Shown piece by piece: positions 43,925-52,793 of a stretch of DNA of 64,000 nucleotides. Made by a program: the position numbers and the translations under genes. How positions within the stretch are numbered: the stretch's first letter is position 1; each line of letters starts with the position of its first letter. The notes below the pieces were generated by a model, which did no database searches, was not told the DNA's origin, and saw nothing but the letters and a program-made list of their open reading frames with translations. This stretch comes from Marivivens aquimaris (GTDB lineage Bacteria > Pseudomonadota > Alphaproteobacteria > Rhodobacterales > Rhodobacteraceae): contig NZ_JADBGB010000001.1 of the NCBI RefSeq assembly GCF_015220045.1, positions 3,217,001 through 3,281,000 of the forward strand. The letters are read 5' to 3'.

Positions 43925-44692
43925 TCAGGCCAGCGTGAGACCGTAGAGGGTCTGAACCGCTTTCCGGTCGTCGATCAACTCGCCCAATTCCACCTTCAGG
44001 CCCGCATAGGTCGCGCGGTCCTCGTGGCGCGTGTGCGGCCAATCGCTGCCCCAGATGTACTTATCCGGTCCCAGCAGTCCGATCAGCCGTTTCGCGTGCT
44101 CGGTGCTGCCCGTCCCGCGATAGGGGGCGGAGAGTTTGGCGTAGAGGTTGGAGCGGTTCTCAATCTGCTCCAGCTTATTGAGCCACGGTTCCTGATCGGC
44201 GGTGGTCTCTGGCAGACCCATATGGTCAATGACCACGGGCAGGGGCAGGGCGGCGAAGTCGCTCAGCACGGGCGCGAGGCGGCTGCTCTCCAACTGCACC
44301 TCGATATGCATCCCGTGCTTGGCGAGGTCGGCGACCAGCGTGCTGATCTCCTCCGACCCGAAGTCGGGCAAATCCGCACCTGCGACCAAGTTCCAGCGGA
44401 TGCCCTTCACGCCGTTCGCGGCGAGCGCGGCAATCTCGGTTTCGCAGGTGTCCGGCGCGATGACCGCGACACCTGCGAAACGTCCCTTCGGCAGTGATTC
44501 CAGCGCATGGAGGAGTTGGCTGTTATCCGTGCCGAGGAAGCTGACCTGTACGATGACACCACCCGAAATGCCGTGGTCCGTCTGCAATTCGAGCCAATCC
44601 TGCAAGGGTGCGGGACGTTTGGGCAGATAGCGGACGGCACCATTCACCACGACATCTTCATAGACGTGCGCATGGCAATCGAAGTGTATCAC
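43925..44692 (-). CDS. Amidohydrolase family protein (PDC hydrolase-like)
   Basis: A 255-residue TIM-barrel metal-dependent hydrolase. Metal-binding or catalytic histidines fit the amidohydrolase_2 group: FDCHAHVYED at the N-terminus, VVIDHMGLPE in the middle, and GSDWPHTRHED near the end. Homologues cleave lactones or 2-pyrone-4,6-dicarboxylate. It is divergent from a GntR gene, which in turn precedes a tricarboxylate-type transporter, so it probably acts on an imported carboxylate or its lactone. The exact substrate is open. Confidence 0.82.
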   Translation of the reverse strand: MIHFDCHAHVYEDVVVNGAVRYLPKRPAPLQDWLELQTDHGISGGVIVQVSFLGTDNSQLLHALESLPKGRFAGVAVIAPDTCETEIAALAANGVKGIRWNLVAGADLPDFGSEEISTLVADLAKHGMHIEVQLESSRLAPVLSDFAALPLPVVIDHMGLPETTADQEPWLNKLEQIENRSNLYAKLSAPYRGTGSTEHAKRLIGLLGPDKYIWGSDWPHTRHEDRATYAGLKVELGELIDDRKAVQTLYGLTLA

Positions 44693-44726
44693 CCTAAAAT
44701 TCCTCCACTTATTTGGTTCTATATAT

Positions 44727-44749
44727 AACTAGTTGACTGATGAGGTCAA
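44727..44749. promoter_or_regulatory. Candidate GntR operator region
   Basis: Between the divergent amidohydrolase and GntR genes lies the 8-bp palindrome AACTAGTT (44727-44734) and the inverted repeat TTGAC / GTCAA with a 7-base spacer (44733-44749), in an AT-rich stretch with ATATATAA. Either could be the site of the GntR protein. Confidence 0.4.
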
Positions 44750-44783
44750 ACGGTTCATGTTCCAGCTCAGGGAGAGGGGAATC

Positions 44784-45512
44784 ATGTCTCAGGCACAAAA
44801 AGTTTTCGATAATCGGCTGCCGGCTTACGTTCGTCTGCGTGACGAACTCGCGAGCCGTATCGCTGCTGGTGAGTGGTCCGCCGATGATGCGCTGCCGTCG
44901 GATAATGCGCTGGCACGTGACCACGATCTGTCGGTCGGCACCGTGCGTAAAGCCGTGCAGCAGCTTGTCGATGAAGGTCTGCTGGAACGCCGTCAGGGCA
45001 CCGGCACATTCCTGCGCAAGCCCGCGTTCGATGCCACCCTGTTCCGCTTCTTTCAGGCCCGCGAAGGTGACTCCGAAGCGTCGATCCCCACGAGCCGCCT
45101 GATTTCGCGCGTCCGCACCACCGCGCCCGCCCATGTGGCAGAGGCGCTGGGCACTGATGACGTGATCCGCATCGAACGTCTGCGCTACCTGTCGGAGCAG
45201 CCGTTCCTGTCCGAAGAACTCTATATCCCCTACGAAACCTTCGCCGGTTTCGAGAGCCTGCCCGACAGCGAAGTCGGGCCGCTGTTGTACCCCGTTTATC
45301 TCGACCGTTTTGGTGTGTTTGTGAACCGCGCAGAAGACGAAGTGCGTTTCGGTTCTGCCGACAAGACGACTGCTCAACGCCTCGGCCTTTCCGAAGGTGA
45401 CGCCGTCGCTGTGATCGAGCGCTCTGCCTACACCGTGGCAGGGGATTGCATCGAATGGCGTATCGCGAGCGGTCGCGCGGACAGTTTCCGCTACCGCAGC
45501 CGCATCGGCTGA
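44784..45512 (+). CDS. GntR-family regulator (HutC/UTRA type)
   Basis: A 242-residue regulator. The winged HTH is seen at PAYVRLRDELASRIAAGEWSADDALPSDNALA followed by LSVGTVRKAVQQLVDEGLLERRQGTGTFL; the C-terminal UTRA effector domain follows (VIRIERLRYLSEQPFLSEELYIP, ATVIE-like tail). ATG 44784 has AGGGGA 3-4 bases upstream; the longer frame reaches into the promoter. It is divergent from the amidohydrolase and 36 bases upstream of tctC, so it likely controls both by sensing a carboxylate ligand. Confidence 0.9.
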   Translation: MSQAQKVFDNRLPAYVRLRDELASRIAAGEWSADDALPSDNALARDHDLSVGTVRKAVQQLVDEGLLERRQGTGTFLRKPAFDATLFRFFQAREGDSEASIPTSRLISRVRTTAPAHVAEALGTDDVIRIERLRYLSEQPFLSEELYIPYETFAGFESLPDSEVGPLLYPVYLDRFGVFVNRAEDEVRFGSADKTTAQRLGLSEGDAVAVIERSAYTVAGDCIEWRIASGRADSFRYRSRIG

Positions 45513-45548
45513 TTTTGAAAAATCGATATCCTTGAGGGAGGAAACTCA

Positions 45549-46496
45549 ATGAAATATCTCGCTTTGGCTCTGGCAGCGGTTGCTGTCGGCACTCCAGTGC
45601 TGGCCGAATATCCCGAGCGCGCCATCGAAGTGACCATTCCGGCTCCGGCTGGCGGCGGCACGGACACCAGCGCCCGCAAGCTCGGCACCCTGCTTGAAGA
45701 AGAGCTCGGAACCTCTATTGCTGTGCTGAACGTCGCCGGTGGCGGCGGCTCGGTTGGCGTCACGCAGTTCATGATGCAGAAGCCGAACGGCTATTCGCTG
45801 CTCGCGACGTGGAACAGCCCGATCACGACTGTTCCGCAGGTCCAGCAGACGGCCTACCAGCCGGACAGCTTCACCCCGATCGCGTCGACCTCGGAAACCG
45901 CCTACACCCTGTGTGTGAAGCCCGATTTCCCCGCTGAAACCGGCGAAGAGTTCCTTGCCGAACTGGCAGCAAACCCCGGCAAGTACACCTACGGCAACGA
46001 CGGCATCGGCGGCACCATGCAGCTCGCTGCCGAGCGGATATTCCAGTCCGAAGGCATCGAAGCTGTCGCCATCCCGTTCGGCGGTGCTGGCGAAACGCTC
46101 CAGAACTTCCTCGGCGGTCACGTCGATATCTACGGCGGCTCGATCTCACCCGTTCTGCCCTACACCGAAAGCGGTGAGGCCAAGTGTCTTATCGTGACCT
46201 CGGCGGCGGCGGTTCCCGCACTTCCGCAGGCGGCTGGCCTTGAAAGCCTCGGTATGGGCGACAAAGAAACGCTGCTGTGGCGCATGGTTCTGGCACCCGC
46301 CGGCACTGACCAAGCTATCGTCGACCGTCTGGCCGAAGCGCTGGAAAAGACCGTCAACGACCCCAGCTACGTCGAATTCCTCGCTACCAAGGGCGAAGTG
46401 CCGAACGTGGTTGTCGGTGACGCCCTCGCTGAGCGCCTTCAGAACGAATACGACGCGCTGGCCATCGTGGCCGAGAACCTCGGTCTGAACCAGTGA
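45549..46496 (+). CDS. tctC: Tripartite tricarboxylate transporter, substrate-binding protein
   Basis: A 315-residue periplasmic binding protein of the Bug/TctC family. It has a signal peptide (MKYLALALAAVAVGTPVLA, cleavage after LA) and the family start YPERAIEVTIPAPAGGGTDTSAR, then VLNVAGGGGSVGVTQFM and YGNDGIGGTMQLAAER, and GHVDIYGGSISPVLP. GAGGGAGG precedes the ATG. Ligands of the family are mostly carboxylates; the particular one is unknown. It overlaps the tctB start by 4 bases. Confidence 0.92.
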   Translation: MKYLALALAAVAVGTPVLAEYPERAIEVTIPAPAGGGTDTSARKLGTLLEEELGTSIAVLNVAGGGGSVGVTQFMMQKPNGYSLLATWNSPITTVPQVQQTAYQPDSFTPIASTSETAYTLCVKPDFPAETGEEFLAELAANPGKYTYGNDGIGGTMQLAAERIFQSEGIEAVAIPFGGAGETLQNFLGGHVDIYGGSISPVLPYTESGEAKCLIVTSAAAVPALPQAAGLESLGMGDKETLLWRMVLAPAGTDQAIVDRLAEALEKTVNDPSYVEFLATKGEVPNVVVGDALAERLQNEYDALAIVAENLGLNQ

Positions 46497-46930
46497 CCGA
46501 ACGGCGGCAAGACATCATCCTCGGAGGCGTCTTCGCCGCCACTGGCCTGTCGGCAGCGTATATCGCTGCCGGTTACCGTGGGGCGTCGGGGATCTATCCG
46601 ATGTCCCTCGGCTATGTCATCGCAATCCTTGGCGCGATCGTCGCGATCAAAGCGATGCTCAAAGGATCGAGCGAGCCGCGCGAAATTATCCGGAACGCGC
46701 CCCAAGCCCTTCTGACGGTCGGCATTGGAGCGATCTATCTCGCGCTTGTTCCCATCCTCGGTTTCTACATCGCATCGGCGCTGCTGGTGCTGGCACTTCC
46801 TGCCGCTCTCGGCTTCCGCAGGCTTCTGTTCACGTTCGTCACCGCCGCGATTTTTGTCGGCATCGTCTGGGTGATCTTCTCGGTCATTCTGGAAAAGCCG
46901 CTGCCTATGCCGGTCTGGATCTCTTACTGA
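46493..46930 (+). CDS. tctB: Tripartite tricarboxylate transporter, small membrane subunit
   Basis: A 145-residue protein with four hydrophobic segments, the pattern of TctB: an N-terminal helix with ILGGVFAATGLSAAYIAA, a loop, then three helices. The GTG start at 46493 overlaps the tctC stop by 4 bases (GTGA). It is the poorly conserved partner that completes the transporter with TctA, which follows after 13 bases. Confidence 0.88.
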   Translation: MTERRQDIILGGVFAATGLSAAYIAAGYRGASGIYPMSLGYVIAILGAIVAIKAMLKGSSEPREIIRNAPQALLTVGIGAIYLALVPILGFYIASALLVLALPAALGFRRLLFTFVTAAIFVGIVWVIFSVILEKPLPMPVWISY

Positions 46931-46943
46931 CGAAAGACGACCC

Positions 46944-48428
46944 ATGGAACTGATCTCCCAAATCTTCGGAGGCGTCTTCGCTTTCGGTCCGATAGCGGCC
47001 ATGATCAGCGCGTCGATCCTCGGCGTCTTCATCGGCGCCTTGCCGGGTCTCAACCCTGTCATGGCCATCGCGCTGCTTCTGCCGCTGACCTACTCGATGG
47101 AGCCTCTGGTGGCTCTCGGCATGGTCGCGGGCATCTATAACGGTTCGATGTATGGCGGCGCGATCCCTGCGATCCTACTCCGCATCCCCGGCACTCCCGC
47201 AGCTATCGCGACCACCTTCGATGGCTTCCCGATGGCGCAGCGGGGCGAGGCGTCCCGCGCGTTGAAAATCGCCTGCTGGTCGTCGGCGATTGGTGGTACG
47301 GCCTCGGCCATCGCGCTGATGACCATTGGGCCGGTGCTGGCCCGCGCGACGCTCTATTTCGGCCCTGCCGAGTACTTCTGGGTCGCCATGTTCGGCATGG
47401 CCTCTATCGGCGTCATGGTCGGCAAAGACGCGGTGAAGAGCCTGATGGCCGCCGCCTTTGGTCTGCTTTTGGGCACCGTCGGCCTCGACCAGCTGTCGGG
47501 CACGCCGCGCTTCACCTTTGGCGAGGTCTGGCTGCTGAGCGGTCTCGACCTCATCGTCATCCTCGTTGGTCTGTACGCTCTGCCGCCCGTCATTGCGCTG
47601 GCAGAGGATCGCGATCTGAAGGGTCTGTCCGCCTCTGCGCTCAAGCTGGAGTCGGTCAAGGTTCCGTGGGGCGAAGTGCGCTCGATGATCCCGACGTGGC
47701 TGCGGTCGTCGCTCATCGGGATCGGCGTTGGCATCCTGCCGGGGGCAGGGGGCAACATCGCTGCCTTCCTCAGCTACAACGCGGCCAAGAGTACCAGCGA
47801 CGATCCCGAAAGCTTCGGCAAAGGCAATCCGCTGGGTGTCGCTGCCGCCGAATGCGGGAACAACGCGGACAACGCCGCGTCGATGATCCCCGCGTTGACG
47901 CTCGGTATTCCGGGCAACGTCATTGCGGCGCTTGTCCTCGGTGCGCTGATGATCCACGGCCTCCAGCCCGGTCCGCAACTATTCCACCAGAACCCCGGCC
48001 TCGTGGGCGGTTTCATGGTGCAGATGCTGCTGACCTCGCTTCTGATCCTCGCCGTTGGCGGCGCGGCTGCGACCCGCATTTTCGCGCAGGTTCAACGACT
48101 GCCGGGCGTGATGCTGGTGCCGATGATCCTCGTTCTGATGGCCGTCGGCGTCTATGTGATCAACGGGCGGGTCATCGACCTCTGGGTCATGTTCGCTGCC
48201 GGTATCGCGGGCTATGTGCTTGAAAAGCTGGACGTTCCGCTCGCACCGATCGTGCTGGGACTGATCCTCGGTCCGATGGCAGAGCAAAGTGTGCGCCGTG
48301 CGCTCCTGATCAGTCGCGGTGATCCGACCGAGCTCTTCACCCGTCCGCTGTCGGCTGTCATCGCTCTCGCGACCATTGGTCTGATCGTCTGGCCGATGCT
48401 GCGCGCGTGGAAACGACGCCGCGCGTAA
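46944..48428 (+). CDS. tctA: Tripartite tricarboxylate transporter, large membrane subunit
   Basis: A 494-residue permease with about twelve helices. The TctA hallmarks are LGVFIGALPGLNPVMAIALLLPLTY near the N-terminus and GVGILPGAGGNIAAFLSYNAAKS in the second half, with GNNADNAASMIPALTLGIPGN. It is the translocating subunit for the substrate captured by TctC. The set tctC-tctB-tctA is complete. Its stop abuts the stop of the convergent hrpB gene with no gap. Confidence 0.94.
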   Translation: MELISQIFGGVFAFGPIAAMISASILGVFIGALPGLNPVMAIALLLPLTYSMEPLVALGMVAGIYNGSMYGGAIPAILLRIPGTPAAIATTFDGFPMAQRGEASRALKIACWSSAIGGTASAIALMTIGPVLARATLYFGPAEYFWVAMFGMASIGVMVGKDAVKSLMAAAFGLLLGTVGLDQLSGTPRFTFGEVWLLSGLDLIVILVGLYALPPVIALAEDRDLKGLSASALKLESVKVPWGEVRSMIPTWLRSSLIGIGVGILPGAGGNIAAFLSYNAAKSTSDDPESFGKGNPLGVAAAECGNNADNAASMIPALTLGIPGNVIAALVLGALMIHGLQPGPQLFHQNPGLVGGFMVQMLLTSLLILAVGGAAATRIFAQVQRLPGVMLVPMILVLMAVGVYVINGRVIDLWVMFAAGIAGYVLEKLDVPLAPIVLGLILGPMAEQSVRRALLISRGDPTELFTRPLSAVIALATIGLIVWPMLRAWKRRRA

Positions 48429-50834
48429 TCACTGACCGCGAGGCTTGGCGCGCAGCGTCGGGTCGGCCTCGCGGGGGTCTTCGGGCCACGGATGTTTGGG
48501 GTATTGCGCCCGCATGTCCTTGCGCACGTCGGGGTAGGAATTGACCCAGAACCCAGGAATATCCGCCGTGACCTGCACGGGCTTCTGACCCGGTGACAGC
48601 AGCGTCACGCGGATCGGCGTTTTGCCGACCGTCGGGTGACGGGTTACGCCGAACATCTCCTGCACGCGTACCGTGATTTGCGGCAACTCGCCATCATAGT
48701 CGATGGGCAGTTTGCGCCCGAGCGGCGTGGTGAAATGCGCAGGCGCTTCGCGGTCGAGCAGCTGCATCTGGTTCCAGTCGAGCATCCCCCGCAACGCTTC
48801 GAGCGGGTTGAATTTCTTCCAGTCTTCGGCGGAGCGGACGCCGTCCAGATGCGGCAGAAGCCAGTCGTCCAGCGTGGCCATGAGGCTGTCGTCGTCCATC
48901 GCGGGCAGGTCCATGCCGCCCTCGCGCAGCAGTTCCACCCGCGCACGGAAGCGCCGTGCGGCACCACTCAGCTTCAGGCCCATTTCGCGGATGCCGTCCA
49001 GCATCGCCTGCGCCACGGCCTCGGGGTCGGCATCGTCCCAGCGGCGATCATCCAGCGTCAGCGCGCCGAACATTTCGTATTTGCGGGTCAGAACGCGGCG
49101 GTCGCGCTTGGACCACGCGCAGTGGTTTTCCCAATGGATGCGGTCAGCGTAGAGGCCGCGCAGTTCGCTTTCGCTGAGGGCGAGCGCTTGGCGGACCTTG
49201 GCCTCTCGCGGGTCGCCATCAAGGTCGGTCGCCACGATCAGGCGCTGGCTGGCGAGCCCATCACCATCAGGCATCGCGGCACCTTTGCCGCCTGATAGAA
49301 TGAACCGCGCGGCATCGCCTTTGCGACGCAGACCAATGCGGTCGGGATAGGCGAGGGCGGCCATCTCGGCGGCGCAAAGGGGCGGCTTTTGGTCCAGCCC
49401 TTGAGAGAGGCGTTTGGCCTCGGTTTTGATGCGTTCGATGGTGCCGCGGTTGGCGCGGGCGTCGCCGTTCTGAATCGCGCGGAGGCGCAGCGTCAGGTCC
49501 GTCGGTGCGTTCATCATCGGGTCCCGCTCCGCCAGAAGCGCGGCCAATGTCGCCGCCTGTTTGCCAGCCGTCAGCAGCATATGCGCAAGGCGCGGGTGGG
49601 TCGGCATCGCGGCAACGGCGCGCCCGTGCGGCGTGATGGCGTTGCTGTCGTCCAGTGCGCCGAGGCTGCGTAGCAGCTCCTGCGCTTCAGTCAGAGTGCC
49701 TTCGGGCGGCGGGGTCAGAAACGGCAGGTCGGTCGAACCCCAAAGCGCCATTTCGAGCGCAAGCCCCGCGAGGTCGGCGGCTTCGATTTCGGCAGGTGGG
49801 AAGGCTTGTAGGCCGCCTTCTTCGCCCTTGGTCCACATGCGGTAGCAGACGCCAGCCGCGACACGGCCCGCGCGGCCGGCACGCTGGGTCATCTCAGCCT
49901 TGGTCACGCGTTCTGTCACGAGCCGCGCCATTCCCGACGACGGATCGTAGCGCGAACGGCGGGCGAGACCGCCGTCGATCACCACACGGATGTCTTCGAT
50001 GGTCAGCGATGTTTCGGCGATGGAGGTCGACAGCACCACCTTGCGGCCACTCGCAACCGGCGCAATCGCGGCGCGTTGTTTGGCAAAGGGGAGGGCACCG
50101 TACAGCGGGCGGACCTCGACATTCTTGGGCAAGCGGCCTGCGAGCGCGGCCTCCACCCTGCGGATTTCGCCCTCGCCGGGGAGGAACACCAGCACGCCGC
50201 CTTCGGTTTCCTTGACCGCGTGGACGATTTCATCCGCGATGGCGGGCTCGATGCGGACCTTGTGATCCAGCGGGCGGGCGAGGTGTTTGACTTCCACCGG
50301 ATAGGCGCGGCCTTCGGAGGTGATGACCGGCGCATCGTCCAGCAGCGCGGCCACGGGCGCGGCGTCCAACGTTGCGGACATGACGACCAGCAGCAGGTCG
50401 TCGCGCAGCGCCTGACGAATTTCCCATGTCAGCGCGAGGCCGAGGTCCGCGTTCAGGCTGCGTTCGTGAAATTCGTCGAAAAGGATCGCGCCGATGCCCG
50501 ACAGCTCAGGGTCGGATTGGATCATGCGGGTCAGGATGCCTTCGGTGACGACCTCGATCCGGCGGCCAGCCTTGCTATCGCCGCGCATCCGATAACCGAC
50601 CGTCTGCCCTGGCTTTTCGCCAATCTGTTCTGCCAGCCGTTCGGCTGCTGCCCGCGCGGCGAGGCGACGTGGCTCTAGCATGATGATCTTGCCGTCGGTC
50701 AGCCCCGCGTCCAGCAGCGCAAGCGGCACGCGCGTGGTCTTACCCGCACCCGGAGGCGCTTGCAGCACGGCGCGACCTTCGGCGCGAAGGGCGTCAATCA
50801 GGTCGGGGAGGGCGTCTTCGATGGGCAGCGTCAT
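48429..50834 (-). CDS. hrpB: ATP-dependent helicase HrpB
   Basis: An 801-residue DExH-box helicase. Motif I is APPGAGKTTRVPLALL, motif II is LFDEFHERSLNADLGL, motif III is VMSATLD, and motif VI is QRAGRAGRVAAGVCYRMW. The C-terminal HrpB-specific domains follow, including LEALRGMLDWNQMQLLDREAPAHF and the final ALRAKPRG-like tail. Biological role is unclear; related proteins act on RNA. The length and order are normal for the family. It ends at tctA and starts just downstream of the AAA-ATPase gene. Confidence 0.95.
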   Translation of the reverse strand: MTLPIEDALPDLIDALRAEGRAVLQAPPGAGKTTRVPLALLDAGLTDGKIIMLEPRRLAARAAAERLAEQIGEKPGQTVGYRMRGDSKAGRRIEVVTEGILTRMIQSDPELSGIGAILFDEFHERSLNADLGLALTWEIRQALRDDLLLVVMSATLDAAPVAALLDDAPVITSEGRAYPVEVKHLARPLDHKVRIEPAIADEIVHAVKETEGGVLVFLPGEGEIRRVEAALAGRLPKNVEVRPLYGALPFAKQRAAIAPVASGRKVVLSTSIAETSLTIEDIRVVIDGGLARRSRYDPSSGMARLVTERVTKAEMTQRAGRAGRVAAGVCYRMWTKGEEGGLQAFPPAEIEAADLAGLALEMALWGSTDLPFLTPPPEGTLTEAQELLRSLGALDDSNAITPHGRAVAAMPTHPRLAHMLLTAGKQAATLAALLAERDPMMNAPTDLTLRLRAIQNGDARANRGTIERIKTEAKRLSQGLDQKPPLCAAEMAALAYPDRIGLRRKGDAARFILSGGKGAAMPDGDGLASQRLIVATDLDGDPREAKVRQALALSESELRGLYADRIHWENHCAWSKRDRRVLTRKYEMFGALTLDDRRWDDADPEAVAQAMLDGIREMGLKLSGAARRFRARVELLREGGMDLPAMDDDSLMATLDDWLLPHLDGVRSAEDWKKFNPLEALRGMLDWNQMQLLDREAPAHFTTPLGRKLPIDYDGELPQITVRVQEMFGVTRHPTVGKTPIRVTLLSPGQKPVQVTADIPGFWVNSYPDVRKDMRAQYPKHPWPEDPREADPTLRAKPRGQ

Positions 50835-50879
50835 GCGCGGTGTTTAGGTGGTCACCCGATCACCGCGCAAGGGGCCGCG

Positions 50880-52196
50880 TCATTTGACGATGACTTCGTC
50901 CTTCACGAACATGTTCGCCCACGCGCGGTCCACGAGGTCCGGCGTCATCTGGTAGGGGATACCTTCGAAGTCACAGATCGACATCATCTGGTCGATCAGG
51001 AACACCGGCTGGTAGTTCGCGTACTTATTGCCGATCGTCGGGTATTTGTTCTTCAGCAAGTGGATGAGCGACGCCTGATCGAGTGGCATTCCCTTCTTGC
51101 GGGCGATGAGCGCGAAGATCTTGAGGAAGTCCTCTTTGTTCGGGCCGTCGATCTTGATCTTGTAGAAGATGCGGCGCAGCGCGGCTTGGTCGAAGATTTC
51201 GTTTGGGTGATAGTTGGTCGAGAAGATGACCAGCGTGTCGAAGGGCACCTCGAACTTCTCGCCCGATTGCAGGGCAAGGATATCGCGGCCTTCTTCGAGC
51301 GGAACGATCCAGCGGTTGACCAGTGCCTGCGGCGGATCGGCCTGACGGCCAAGGTCGTCGACGATGAACACGCCGCCGGTGGATTTCAGCTGAAGCGGCG
51401 CCTGATAGGTTCGCGCGACGGGGTTGTACATCAGGTCCAGCATATCGAGCGATAGCTCGCCGCCGGTGATGACGGTCGGACGCGAACAGCGGACGTAGCG
51501 TGTGTCAAAACGGTTGGACGAACGGCGCAGGCTGTTGGGATTGTCGCTGTCCGCCTCCGCCGCGCTGTGCACGATGGGGTCGTAGACCGAGATGATCTGA
51601 CCCGAATATTCGATGGCGCGGGGGATGTAGATCTTGTCCCCCAAAGCGTCACGGATGCCGTTCGAAATCGAGGATTTACCGTTACCCGGAGGGCCGTACA
51701 TCAGCATCGAGCGACCGGCAGAGATCGCAGGTCCAAGCTGGCCAATCAGGTTCGGCGGCAGGATCAGATGGCCCATCGCGTTCGTTAGGCGGTCGCGGGT
51801 CATCTGCAAATTCTTGATAGACTGGCGTTTGACCTGTTCCTGATAGACGGCCATCGGCACGGGAACGGCACCGTAATATTCCGACTGCGCCAACGCATCG
51901 AGCGCACGGGCGCGGCCGCTCTCGGTCAGCTGATACGGCATCTCGTTCGAGCCGTTCGGCCCGAGGGTGCCCATCGCCTCAAGCAGGCGCTGACCGCGAG
52001 CAAGTTCGATCAGTTCGTTCGTGACGTTCAGCGGCAGGCAGATAAGGCGCGCGATCTCTGACGGGATCGAGACGTTGCTGCGGAAGAGCGACTTGATCAG
52101 GATGTCGCGCATCATCGGCAGCGGGAGCTGCATCTCTGCAAGGGAACGCGGTGCGGGCGGTGCCATCACCGCCATGGTCTGCATGTTCATAGTCAT
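50880..52196 (-). CDS. AAA-type ATPase linked to the tad pilus locus
   Basis: A 438-residue P-loop ATPase. Walker A is MYGPPGNGKSSISNGI and Walker B is GGVFIVDDLGRQ; a sensor-1-like FSTNYHPNE follows. The N-terminal 150 residues, with a helical region LIKSLFRSNVSIPSEIARLICL, form a separate domain of unknown role. It starts with ATG 52196 (MTMNMQTM); other ATGs follow and a longer open frame precedes. It lies at the tail of the tad run after the prepilin peptidase gene, separated by a 106-base gap. The family is conserved next to tad genes in related bacteria, but its job is not known. Confidence 0.8.
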   Translation of the reverse strand: MTMNMQTMAVMAPPAPRSLAEMQLPLPMMRDILIKSLFRSNVSIPSEIARLICLPLNVTNELIELARGQRLLEAMGTLGPNGSNEMPYQLTESGRARALDALAQSEYYGAVPVPMAVYQEQVKRQSIKNLQMTRDRLTNAMGHLILPPNLIGQLGPAISAGRSMLMYGPPGNGKSSISNGIRDALGDKIYIPRAIEYSGQIISVYDPIVHSAAEADSDNPNSLRRSSNRFDTRYVRCSRPTVITGGELSLDMLDLMYNPVARTYQAPLQLKSTGGVFIVDDLGRQADPPQALVNRWIVPLEEGRDILALQSGEKFEVPFDTLVIFSTNYHPNEIFDQAALRRIFYKIKIDGPNKEDFLKIFALIARKKGMPLDQASLIHLLKNKYPTIGNKYANYQPVFLIDQMMSICDFEGIPYQMTPDLVDRAWANMFVKDEVIVK

Positions 52197-52302
52197 AATC
52201 CGGTCAATCGGCCCCCACGGCCGGATGGTCGTTAGACCAAAGGTGACCAAGCATTATGGCGAAACAATGGACAAATGGTTGTCGTTCGGTGGCTCTTTGC
52301 CG

Positions 52303-52791
52303 TCAGAACAGAAACGGCCACGCGAGGTAGAAGACCAGCGCAGAGGCAAGCGGGAAGCCCATGGGGTAGCGCTTGCCCGTTTTCCAGCTTTCCCACTCGG
52401 GAACGAGGCGGCGGGCAGGGGAGTGTTTGACGATGCGGTGGATCACCCAGCCAAGTAGCAACGTGACCGCCAAGATCAGCAGGATGTTCGTCAGGTCCGC
52501 AAAGGCGACGAATGGCGCTGCAGCCATGATAAATTTTGCGTCGCCAGCTCCCATCGCCCCGCCCGCGTTCAGCGCCATGCCAATGACCAGCATGACAATC
52601 ACATGCAGCCAGCGCCACGCCCAGACCTGCGGGCCAAAGGCGATCAGGCCGAAGATGGCGAAGATGACCAGCAGCGCGCCGACCGTCCAGTTCGGGATTT
52701 TCATCGCGCGCATGTCGTTCCATGCCACGATCACGCAGATCGGCAATACCGGAGGCAGAAGCCAGATGGCTTGGGCAGCGGTCAGTTCCAT
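52303..52791 (-). CDS. tadV: Prepilin peptidase of the tad system
   Basis: A 162-residue type IV leader peptidase (A24 family, CpaA/TadV) that cleaves Flp prepilin. Catalytic aspartates: in VAWNDMRAMKIPNW and in the GAGDAKFIMA motif. Six membrane segments are seen. It lacks the N-methylase domain, as in TadV. It is 2 bases downstream of the TPR lipoprotein gene and ends before the AAA-ATPase promoter gap. Confidence 0.92.
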   Translation of the reverse strand: MELTAAQAIWLLPPVLPICVIVAWNDMRAMKIPNWTVGALLVIFAIFGLIAFGPQVWAWRWLHVIVMLVIGMALNAGGAMGAGDAKFIMAAAPFVAFADLTNILLILAVTLLLGWVIHRIVKHSPARRLVPEWESWKTGKRYPMGFPLASALVFYLAWPFLF

Positions 52792-52793
52792 CG

